From positions 124,001-188,000 of the forward strand of contig JAFDYT010000005.1 in assembly GCA_018266055.1 (NCBI GenBank): a DNA stretch of 64,000 nt, in the 5' to 3' direction. Below are positions 15,797 through 23,053 of the stretch, one piece after another (within the stretch, counting starts at the first letter, position 1; each line of letters starts with the position of its first letter). Both the position numbers and the translations under genes were made by a program. The notes under the pieces were generated by a model. It was not told the DNA's origin. It worked only from the letters and a program-made list of their open reading frames with translations, and did not search any database. This DNA is from Bacteroidota bacterium (GTDB taxonomy: Bacteria; Bacteroidota; Bacteroidia; Cytophagales; Cyclobacteriaceae).

Positions 15797-16471
15797 TCAC
15801 CGTAGTTCTTCAAAATCAATATTCATTACTTCAAATTTTTCCCAGCCCACGAAATCAAAATGCCACCACTCGGTAGTGTATACTTTAAATCCATTTCTTT
15901 CCATCACCGATATTAACGTGTCGCGGTTTTTCCTTACTTCAGGATCAGCTACTGGTGTGCTTGGCCACGATTCTTTCACTGGCGCGTCGTACTCGCTTGG
16001 CATTTTCAAATCTTTTTTTGATTTCAGATCCAGGATGGTCATGTCAATAGCACAGCCGCGATTGTGGCGGGAGCCTTTGTACGGGCTTGCCACATAGGTA
16101 GTGTCGCCATTCATGGTTTCGTAGAATTTCACCGTGGCCGAATACGGACGATAACCATCGAAAATTTTTATTGCATAGCCCAGCTTAACGAAATCGGCCT
16201 GGGCTTTCTTCAAGGCCTCGGCGACAGGCTTGCGCGCGTAGGCTTTCGCCAGTCGGTAAATTTTTTCATTGGTCAGGTTATTTGTCGTAGCATAACGAAT
16301 GTCGAGAACTACACCGGGAATTACTTTTTCAAGATCAACTAACTCCTTGTCAGGATCACTTTTCAACGAAGCTTTGTATTGAACAAAATTAGTTGGGTTG
16401 AGCCCGTATTTGTTTTGGCCAGTCACAGCCAAAGGAAGTAACAATGCAAAGAGGATGGACAGTAGTTTCAC
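15797..16471 (-). CDS. ddpX: D-Ala-D-Ala dipeptidase, VanX/DdpX family (M15D)
   Basis: Secreted zinc dipeptidase, 224 residues. A signal peptide (about 1-19, ending VTGQ) precedes the VanX domain. Zinc ligands H136 and D143 (SRHNRGCAIDMT) and H204 (EWWHFDF), base E201 and the substrate Arg R108 (GYRPYS) are all present. Enzymes of this family split D-Ala-D-Ala or related dipeptides. In a bacterium without vanHA nearby it more likely serves cell-wall dipeptide use than vancomycin resistance. Start is a GTG at 16471. The 226 bases upstream (16472-16697) are AT-rich and show no further gene. Confidence 0.88.
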   Translation of the reverse strand: MKLLSILFALLLPLAVTGQNKYGLNPTNFVQYKASLKSDPDKELVDLEKVIPGVVLDIRYATTNNLTNEKIYRLAKAYARKPVAEALKKAQADFVKLGYAIKIFDGYRPYSATVKFYETMNGDTTYVASPYKGSRHNRGCAIDMTILDLKSKKDLKMPSEYDAPVKESWPSTPVADPEVRKNRDTLISVMERNGFKVYTTEWWHFDFVGWEKFEVMNIDFEELR

Positions 16472-16697
16472 TTTAATACGATTAAGTTCTTACAAGATAA
16501 AAATAGTTTTGAAGTTAAATGCTGATTCACATGGCGGGGAGTTAACAAAAAGATTACGCGACAGCTTTCTTTTTTCATTCTTGTTTTATTAGCTTTAGGA
16601 TATTGAATGACGCGAGGAAACGTTTACACTTATTGGGTTATTAAATCACAGTAAGGGACGTGTCTTCGCGATTTTTTTTAACCACTTTTTTTAGCCT

Positions 16698-18047
16698 ATG
16701 ACCAAATCAAAAAAAGAGAAAGACAAAAAAATCTTCGTCCTCGACACATCGGTCATCATCTTCGAACACAACAGCATCCTCAATTTCGACGAACACGATA
16801 TCGGCATCCCGATCACCGTGCTGGAGGAACTCGACAATTTTAAGAAAGGAAACGACACCAAGAATTTTGAAGCCAGAGAGTTTATCAGACTAATTGATAA
16901 GCTCGCCAAAAACCAGATGTTGCACCACTGGAATCCTATCAATGGTAAGGGCAAGGGCAATTTTAAAGTGGTGATGGATACCGGCGGCACTGCTCAGATG
17001 GACGCCAACAAAGTTTTCAATGAGGATAAGGCTGATCATCGTATTCTGAATGCTGCCCTTCTTCTACAAAAGGAAGAGAAAGGCAGGAAGGTGATCCTGG
17101 TGAGCAAAGACATTAACCTACGGCTCAAAGCCAAAGCGCTCGGTCTGCATGCTGAAGATTATACGACGGGGAAGGTGCAAAACATCAGTTCGCTGCATAC
17201 CGGTCGCACCATTGTTGACAACGCCTCTTCAGAAGCCATCGATCTTATCTATGAGAAAGGATATTGCCCGCCGGAAGAAGTATTGGGTAAAGAAAAACCG
17301 ATGAAGAACCATTACTATATTCTGAAGAATGGGAAAAAATCGGTATTGGCGTTTTACAATTCCGCCAACGGAATGGTAGAGCAAGTAGAGAAACGAAATG
17401 CATATGGAATTAAGCCGCGCAATGCAGAGCAGGCGTTTGCTATCCATGCGGTGCTGAAGCCGGAGATTAAACTCGTATCAATGCAGGGCGTAGCCGGAAC
17501 GGGTAAAACGCTCATCGCCTTGGCAGCCGCGCTTGAACAAAAGCGAGAATACAAGCAAATTTATCTGGCCAGACCAATCGTTCCGCTCAGCAACAAAGAT
17601 ATTGGTTATTTGCCCGGCGATATCAAATCGAAATTAAACCCCTACATGGAGCCGCTGTGGGATAACCTGAAGTTTATTCAAAACCAGTACAGCGAAAGCG
17701 ATAAGGAATATTCGAAGATTACTGAAATGGTGACTAACGAAAAACTGGTAATCACACCGCTGGCCTACATTCGGGGAAGAAGCTTATCTAACATTTGCTT
17801 TATTGTGGATGAGGCCCAGAACCTTACGCCGCACGAAGTGAAAACGATCATCACCAGGGCGGGTGAAAATACCAAAATCATTTTCACCGGCGATATTCAC
17901 CAGATCGATACACCGTACCTCGATTCGCAAAGCAACGGCCTTTCCTACCTGATCGACCGGCTGAAAGACCACGAGTTGTATGCTCACGTAACCCTTGAAA
18001 AAGGGGAGAGAAGTGAGCTGGCCAACCTGGCCAATGAGCTGTTGTAG
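16698..18047 (+). CDS. PhoH family protein with N-terminal PIN domain
   Basis: A 449-residue fusion of a PIN nuclease domain and a PhoH ATPase domain. The PIN part begins KIFVLDTSVI (D16) with E43 or E44 in LEELDNF. The PhoH part has Walker A GVAGTGKT at 264-271 and Walker B FIVDEAQN near 367-375, followed by the SF1-helicase-like TGDIHQID motif. Relatives act as RNA helicase/ribonucleases, some within toxin-antitoxin pairs. Here there is no antitoxin next to it. Cytoplasmic. Start is the ATG at 16698. Confidence 0.9.
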   Translation: MTKSKKEKDKKIFVLDTSVIIFEHNSILNFDEHDIGIPITVLEELDNFKKGNDTKNFEAREFIRLIDKLAKNQMLHHWNPINGKGKGNFKVVMDTGGTAQMDANKVFNEDKADHRILNAALLLQKEEKGRKVILVSKDINLRLKAKALGLHAEDYTTGKVQNISSLHTGRTIVDNASSEAIDLIYEKGYCPPEEVLGKEKPMKNHYYILKNGKKSVLAFYNSANGMVEQVEKRNAYGIKPRNAEQAFAIHAVLKPEIKLVSMQGVAGTGKTLIALAAALEQKREYKQIYLARPIVPLSNKDIGYLPGDIKSKLNPYMEPLWDNLKFIQNQYSESDKEYSKITEMVTNEKLVITPLAYIRGRSLSNICFIVDEAQNLTPHEVKTIITRAGENTKIIFTGDIHQIDTPYLDSQSNGLSYLIDRLKDHELYAHVTLEKGERSELANLANELL

Positions 18048-18302
18048 CAGCTGCGAATCGTCCTTTCCTAAGGTTGCAAGATTTGTGTGAAGAATGCGGC
18101 GAAAATTACATTTTAGCCCATTTTGAGGCCTGTTGTCAAAAACAACGGCAAAATCTCCCTGTAATGTTTGGTTGAATTGACAAGGAAAACACCCGGTTTC
18201 GACTTCCTGGTGAGGATTCTTAGCTGTAGAGAAAGTCAGCTCTTTTTCCCGCGTGTTTACTTCGCGTTTCTTTGCGTTATCAATTCGAAAAAATAGAAGG
18301 CT

Positions 18303-18554
18303 ATGTTGTTCAAATGGGGTTTTAAGTACTTTTCAGTTGCGAAGCAATTGGAGTATTTGCGTGAACATGGTGTGATGTTAGGATCGCGCATGCGCAATGA
18401 CCGCAAGGTTTTTTTGTATATGGTAAAAAGCGTTTTTGTAGAAGTGATGTACAAAAACGACAGCATTGAAAAAGACGCAGAGCGTCTTGAGGTTTTTTCT
18501 AACCTCAATCACCTCAACCAATATCTGGAGAAGGAGTTTAAGACTTCTTTCTAA
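18303..18554 (+). CDS. Small hypothetical protein (83 aa)
   Basis: I do not recognise this family. The product is 83 residues, basic in the first half (FKYFSVAKQLEYLREHGVML), with a possible beta strand (KVFLYMVKSVFVEVMYK) and a helical, charged end. The KEFKTSF C-terminus lacks membrane segments. It lies alone, four bases short of the convergent sucD end. The 255-base gap ahead (18048-18302) contains only short hairpins and nothing I can name; a weak AGCTG/CAGCT stem followed by CTTTTT near 18220-18245 could be a terminator for the PhoH gene. Confidence 0.6.
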   Translation: MLFKWGFKYFSVAKQLEYLREHGVMLGSRMRNDRKVFLYMVKSVFVEVMYKNDSIEKDAERLEVFSNLNHLNQYLEKEFKTSF

Positions 18555-18558
18555 GGGA

Positions 18559-19434
18559 TTACTTTCCGAGTGCCTTTAGCATGGTATCGCCAATCAAAGC
18601 AGGCGATTCAACTACGTGAATTCCGCACTCGCGCATTACTTTCATTTTAGCAGCGGCTGTGTCTTCTGCGCCACCGATAATGGCTCCGGCATGCCCCATG
18701 CGTCGTCCGGCGGGAGCAGTTTGGCCGGCGATAAAACCAACCACAGGTTTTTTATTACCATTCTCTTTAATCCAGCGTGCGGCAACAGGCTCATAGCTTC
18801 CGCCAATTTCGCCGATCATTACAATGCCTTCTGTTTCCGGATCGTTCATCAGGAGTTCAACAGCATCTTTTGTAGCGGTACCAATAATAGGGTCACCACC
18901 GATACCGATGGCAGTGGTCACGCCGAGCCCGGCTTTTACAATCTGGTCAGCAGCTTCATAGGTGAGAGTACCTGATTTAGAGACGATTCCAATCTTACCT
19001 TTTTTGAAAACAAAACCAGGCATAATGCCAACTTTGGCCTCACCAGGAGTAATTACGCCGGGGCAATTTGGCCCAATCAAAGTTGCGTGATGGTCTTTTA
19101 CATATTGCTTGGCGGTCATCATATCTTTCACAGGAATTCCTTCTGTAATCGCTACGATTACCTTAATTCCCGCGTCAGCGGCTTCCATAATAGAGTCGGC
19201 GGCAAAGGCCGGCGGCACGAAAATGATCGATACATCGGCACCGGTCTTTTCAACAGCTTCTTTTACGGTATTGAACACGGGGCGGCCCAGGTGAATCTGC
19301 CCGCCTTTGCCCGGTGTTACTCCACCCACCACGTTAGTTCCGTATTCGATCATCTGGCCGGCATGAAAAGTGCCTTCCGATCCAGTAAAACCTTGTACAA
19401 TTACTCTTGAATTTTTGTTGACCAGTACGCTCAT
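18559..19434 (-). CDS. sucD: Succinyl-CoA ligase, alpha subunit
   Basis: Alpha subunit of succinyl-CoA synthetase (TCA cycle): carries the phosphohistidine and binds CoA. The CoA-binding [11 protein letters not shown] segment is at 15-25, the conserved GPNCPG at 121-126, and the active His is H248 ([12 protein letters not shown]). Length 291 is normal. The beta subunit gene is not adjacent, as often in Bacteroidota. Its own promoter (19455-19484) lies behind a strong terminator of the upstream operon, so it is transcribed independently. Confidence 0.96.
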   Translation of the reverse strand: MSVLVNKNSRVIVQGFTGSEGTFHAGQMIEYGTNVVGGVTPGKGGQIHLGRPVFNTVKEAVEKTGADVSIIFVPPAFAADSIMEAADAGIKVIVAITEGIPVKDMMTAKQYVKDHHATLIGPNCPGVITPGEAKVGIMPGFVFKKGKIGIVSKSGTLTYEAADQIVKAGLGVTTAIGIGGDPIIGTATKDAVELLMNDPETEGIVMIGEIGGSYEPVAARWIKENGNKKPVVGFIAGQTAPAGRRMGHAGAIIGGAEDTAAAKMKVMRECGIHVVESPALIGDTMLKALGK

Positions 19435-19454
19435 AGTTTGAAGTATTAGAGCAA

Positions 19455-19484
19455 CAAAATTAAAATAATTCTTCGGGCAGCCAA
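19455..19484 (-). promoter_or_regulatory. Bacteroidota-type promoter for sucD
   Basis: Read on the minus strand: TTG (19484-19482), a 19-base spacer, then TAATTTTG (19462-19455), an exact match to the TAnnTTTG -7 box. The start would fall about 20 bases ahead of the sucD ATG, with no Shine-Dalgarno visible. Confidence 0.6.
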
Positions 19485-19494
19485 GAAATAAAAA

Positions 19495-19517
19495 AGGCCG
19501 CGTTTTTGGCGCGGCCT
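19495..19517 (-). terminator. Rho-independent terminator after the CHASE2 / FecR-TPR genes
   Basis: Perfect 8-bp stem AGGCCGCG / CGCGGCCT with a 7-base loop, followed on the minus strand by a T-rich run (TTTTTTATTT counting the last stem base). It closes the 19538-21835 transcript and insulates sucD. Confidence 0.85.
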
Positions 19518-19537
19518 CTCTAAAAATTCATAACCTA

Positions 19538-20443
19538 TTATTTTGCAGATTTCATCTTATTTCTAAGAAGAAATTCTTCGTAGCCATCGGTGTAGGTTGA
19601 GTTGCCTGGATCCATGCGGATGGCTTGCTCGTAGCATGTGATGGCATCAATGAACAACTTCTTTTCTTCGAAGAATGCAGCCAGCAAGTATTTGTTAAAG
19701 GCAGTTTCTTCTTTCAGGTCGGCAGCTTCGTCGTTAAGTTGTTTTTTAACTACATCATATTTTCCAGGCGATAATTTCCGCACCAGATGTTGCTCTGATT
19801 TTTTACCGTCAACTTTGGATTTCACTTCAATCAAAACAGCGGTTTCGTTGGCTAGTTTAGGATCGTTAAGATCGACTTGCACTGAGGTTTCTGAGGTTTC
19901 AATTTTTTTCAACTCATCGTCAAACATGTTTTTGATGGAGACGATGTAGGGAGCGCCACCTTTGGAAGATTCCCAGTTGATGATGACGTTGGAATTGAAG
20001 ATCTCAGCGTACTGATTTTCAGGGAGAAAAACTTTGATGTCTTCTACACCGCGGTGAACAGCCCCTGTTGCACTCAATCTGTTTTTCTTGGCTTCGGCCG
20101 AATTGCTGCTCAAGATGAAATCGGTGTACTTGTTCAACACACTTGAGCCGCCACCAACTTTAGCAGCCAGATCATCTACTTTATAACTTCCTGCTTGTTT
20201 TACTTCCAGCGGTTTGCCACTGGCGTGAACCAGACCAACGGAAGCATTTTCAGAAATTTTCAATTCATCCCCTTTTTTTAGTTGAGCTCCTGTTTTTATT
20301 GGCTGCCAGGTGTCGCCGGATTTTACTTCATTAGCTCCTTTATTGGCCAATACACGGAAGGTGTAATCCTTGTCTTGTGCATTCACCAATAAGGCGGTGG
20401 TAAGGAAAAAGCCACTAACAATTAAAATTCTAACGTTTTTCAT
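19538..20443 (-). CDS. Secreted FecR-like / TPR-tail protein
   Basis: A 301-residue exported protein. The signal peptide covers about 1-22 (ending VNAQ). Next comes a short beta-rich segment (about 38-90: DTWQPIKTGAQLKKGDELKI, then a GLVHASGKPLEV strand) that resembles the FecR or SH3-like domain of cell-surface sensors. The C-terminal end (ACFEEKKLFIDAITCYEQAI-like) forms one or two TPR units. I start at the ATG at 20443; an upstream in-frame ATG at 20491 would hide the signal peptide. It sits 54 bases after the CHASE2 gene, probably co-transcribed, and may be its periplasmic partner. Confidence 0.7.
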   Translation of the reverse strand: MKNVRILIVSGFFLTTALLVNAQDKDYTFRVLANKGANEVKSGDTWQPIKTGAQLKKGDELKISENASVGLVHASGKPLEVKQAGSYKVDDLAAKVGGGSSVLNKYTDFILSSNSAEAKKNRLSATGAVHRGVEDIKVFLPENQYAEIFNSNVIINWESSKGGAPYIVSIKNMFDDELKKIETSETSVQVDLNDPKLANETAVLIEVKSKVDGKKSEQHLVRKLSPGKYDVVKKQLNDEAADLKEETAFNKYLLAAFFEEKKLFIDAITCYEQAIRMDPGNSTYTDGYEEFLLRNKMKSAK

Positions 20444-20497
20444 GGGTTTGTTTGTGATTTGCAACAACGAAATTAATAAAAATCGTGCCAACTAATA

Positions 20498-21835
20498 TTA
20501 TTTTATTTCCTGCTTTAATACCCGCTCCCTGCGCTTGGTAAGCCAGTTTTCGGTGATTGTTTGTAGCGGTTTCAATAAGTCATAACAAGGCCCTACCAGC
20601 GCTATGACCGCCAAAGAGAGTGTTAAATCAAGCTTAATACTTGAAATAAGGAATATCCAAACCACAAATCCCGATATTAGAAGTATCTGAACAATTTGCA
20701 CAATAACCGACAGTGCATCATACCATATTGGAAGTTTATCATCTATTACTTTAAAAAGAGCTACTGTCAGAATACAAAGCATTGAGGCAATGAGATACTT
20801 CTGCCACTCATCCAGTTGGTTGATGTAATCTTCATTTAATATCATGATCGCAGAATTGGCGTGAATGACAGGACCGAACATGTCAGGATTTGCCCGGCCT
20901 GCTACAGTTTTATTGAGCGGGGTAAAAAATTTATCCTCCCAGGCGGGGTCACCAAATCTTTTACCCAGAAACCCCATGATTACAATTTTGTCTTTGAACA
21001 GTGATGGATCGAACGTTTCTTCCAACACGTCATTAACATCTATTAAGTAACACAAGACCCGGAAGTGACTTTGCTCCAATTCTAAGCCACTGAGTGATTT
21101 TAACTTGTTATCGACTGTTTCGGCGTTTCCTCTGAAGTTGATCAGCTCTTCTTCATTGTTTCGATTCAAGAACTTCATGGCTTTTAAAGAGTCATACTTC
21201 ATCGCCAATTTGACGGAGAATGCATATTCCGTTTTGTGGTCTTTAGTGACATACTTTGGGATAAGTGAGTTACAATATTTTACATCCTCTTGATAATCGG
21301 CATCCGTAGGAAGATTGGCAAATCCACGATCAGCAAAGTTACTAAACATCGGATCAGAGATTTCCATCGAATCATAGTAGAAGTCGGCATTTGGATTTTT
21401 GGCCGTAGCCGTCTTGGGGAGAAGCTTTGATACCAACACGACATTGCCAGCCTGCTGGATGGCATCGCTAAGAAGTAAATTTCCCAACGTATCTCGTAGC
21501 TGAGGACAATTGATTGAGTCTTTTAACCCCCCCTCACAATCAAAGTAACTATCGATACCAATGACTTTTGGATGATGTTTGCTGATGATTTGAATTTCCT
21601 GAGCTACTCCGCGTCGATCCAATTCACCAATGTTGACCAGTACAACACGCTCATCAATTTTCGGATCCTCACGAAGGTAAGAAAAGACCTGATTGGTTAA
21701 TTCGAATTGCCCCAGTGCTTGCGAGATCGGATCAAATGCTGTGAATAATTTTAAGTCAGTGACGAAGTTCACAAAGAGTAGCATCACAAATACAAACACA
21801 GTGACGGAGATGCACTGAATCCAAAATTTTATCAT
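20498..21835 (-). CDS. Stand-alone CHASE2 domain membrane protein
   Basis: A 445-residue protein with one N-terminal helix (about 8-26), an extracytoplasmic CHASE2 sensor domain (about 35-330, including VLVNIGELDRRGVAQEI and the late KDKIVIMGFLGKR motif) and three C-terminal helices (about 345-420). CHASE2 normally feeds a kinase, cyclase or phosphatase domain. Here the protein ends 25 residues after the last helix (RRERVLKQEIK), so there is no output domain. It may signal by contact with a partner, the secreted protein at 19538-20443 being the obvious candidate. Start is the ATG at 21835. Confidence 0.82.
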   Translation of the reverse strand: MIKFWIQCISVTVFVFVMLLFVNFVTDLKLFTAFDPISQALGQFELTNQVFSYLREDPKIDERVVLVNIGELDRRGVAQEIQIISKHHPKVIGIDSYFDCEGGLKDSINCPQLRDTLGNLLLSDAIQQAGNVVLVSKLLPKTATAKNPNADFYYDSMEISDPMFSNFADRGFANLPTDADYQEDVKYCNSLIPKYVTKDHKTEYAFSVKLAMKYDSLKAMKFLNRNNEEELINFRGNAETVDNKLKSLSGLELEQSHFRVLCYLIDVNDVLEETFDPSLFKDKIVIMGFLGKRFGDPAWEDKFFTPLNKTVAGRANPDMFGPVIHANSAIMILNEDYINQLDEWQKYLIASMLCILTVALFKVIDDKLPIWYDALSVIVQIVQILLISGFVVWIFLISSIKLDLTLSLAVIALVGPCYDLLKPLQTITENWLTKRRERVLKQEIK

Positions 21836-21893
21836 AACTGATGGGGTTATCCAGTAAATTTAGAAATTTACAGGAAATGATTTTTAGTCGATC

Positions 21894-22892
21894 TTGAAAA
21901 AGGCGTCCCCAAAATTGAGCTTACGTGATACCGCAGAGGCAATCCTCAAGGGGAATACGGTTATGCTGGCTCGAGCCATTACGCTTTGCGAAAGTCAGAA
22001 ACCATTGGATAGAAAGAATGCGGAGAAACTCTTAACGCAATTGCTTCCACATACAGGCCGCTCTCTGCGCGTTGGTATTACAGGTTCTCCCGGTGTAGGC
22101 AAAAGCACGTTTATCGATGTGCTGGGCAAACACCTTACGGGGATGAAAAAGAAAATCGCTGTGCTGGCCATTGATCCAAGTAGCGAAAAAACGAAAGGAA
22201 GTATTCTCGGCGACAAAACACGAATGGAAGAACTCTCGCGTGATGAGTTGGCGTTTATCCGGCCTTCAGCAACGGGGAGGTCTTTAGGTGGTGTTGCTGA
22301 AAAAACACGTGAAGCAATTTTGCTTTGTGAGGCGGCAGGATTCGACATTATTCTTATTGAAACAGTTGGCGTTGGTCAGTCGGAGACGGCTGTAAGAAAT
22401 ATGGTCGACTTTTTTTTGCTGCTGCAACTAGCCGGCGCTGGTGACGAACTGCAGGGCATTAAAAAAGGAATCATGGAAATGGCCGATGCGGTGGTGATCA
22501 CTAAGGCCGATGGTGAAAATGAAAAACGCGCCCGACTGGCGCAAGTGGAATTTCAGCAGGCGTTGCATCTCTTTCAAACTTCGGATTCGGGATGGGCGCC
22601 AAAAGTGCTCACGGCTTCTTCAACTGAAAGAAAAGGAATTGCTGAAGTTTGGAAACTAGTTGAAGAATTTTTTTCGGTAGCCAATTCGCGGGGTTTTCTG
22701 GAGAAAAATCGAGAACTCCAAAATCTTCGCTGGTTTCACGAAAGTGTAGAGCAGCAATTCAGAGATAAAATTCTTCGTACAAAAAAAGGAGCGGATAAAA
22801 TTCAGCGCTTCGAAAAGAAAATTAAGGCAGTCAAAATAATTCCGTCAGTGGCCGCCGCTGAAGTAGTACAATCACTTTTGCCCCGACGATGA
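21894..22892 (+). CDS. meaB: Methylmalonyl-CoA mutase-associated GTPase MeaB
   Basis: G3E-family GTPase that guards and reloads B12-dependent methylmalonyl-CoA mutase. The 332 residues show Walker A GSPGVGKS (64-71), the IDPSS motif, the TVGVGQSE switch and the VITKADGEN base-recognition motif. Start appears to be a TTG at 21894, giving the family-typical lead into LSLRDTAEAIL. The mutase genes are not in the window. Its last 21 bases overlap the convergent DUF5522 gene. The B12 link fits the riboswitch and receptor genes some 5 kb away, though they are not in one operon. Confidence 0.94.
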   Translation: MKKASPKLSLRDTAEAILKGNTVMLARAITLCESQKPLDRKNAEKLLTQLLPHTGRSLRVGITGSPGVGKSTFIDVLGKHLTGMKKKIAVLAIDPSSEKTKGSILGDKTRMEELSRDELAFIRPSATGRSLGGVAEKTREAILLCEAAGFDIILIETVGVGQSETAVRNMVDFFLLLQLAGAGDELQGIKKGIMEMADAVVITKADGENEKRARLAQVEFQQALHLFQTSDSGWAPKVLTASSTERKGIAEVWKLVEEFFSVANSRGFLEKNRELQNLRWFHESVEQQFRDKILRTKKGADKIQRFEKKIKAVKIIPSVAAAEVVQSLLPRR

Positions 22893-23051
22893 TTTATCTT
22901 TTTGATTTTCTTTGTTGAAACCGAACGGACAATGGCGGCAATTGTTTTCGCAACAATAGCCGCGCTTACGGTGATACGCTTCGGTAAATACCATTAATCC
23001 GTTTTCAAAATAATAATCTTCGCCTTTCTTTAGTTTCGACAAATCAGCCAC
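22872..23051 (-). CDS. DUF5522 family protein (59 aa, cysteine-rich)
   Basis: A 59-residue protein found by reading the minus strand. It starts with a GTG at 23051, two bases after the stop of the metalloprotease gene. The core is YYFENGLMVFTEAYHRKRG followed by YCCENNCRHCPFGF, four cysteines and a His that could bind a metal. This matches the DUF5522 pattern known from Bacteroidota. Function is unknown. It likely forms an operon with the upstream protease, and its end overlaps meaB by 21 bases on the opposite strand. Confidence 0.8.
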   Translation of the reverse strand: MADLSKLKKGEDYYFENGLMVFTEAYHRKRGYCCENNCRHCPFGFNKENQKDKSSSGQK

Positions 23052-23053
23052 GT

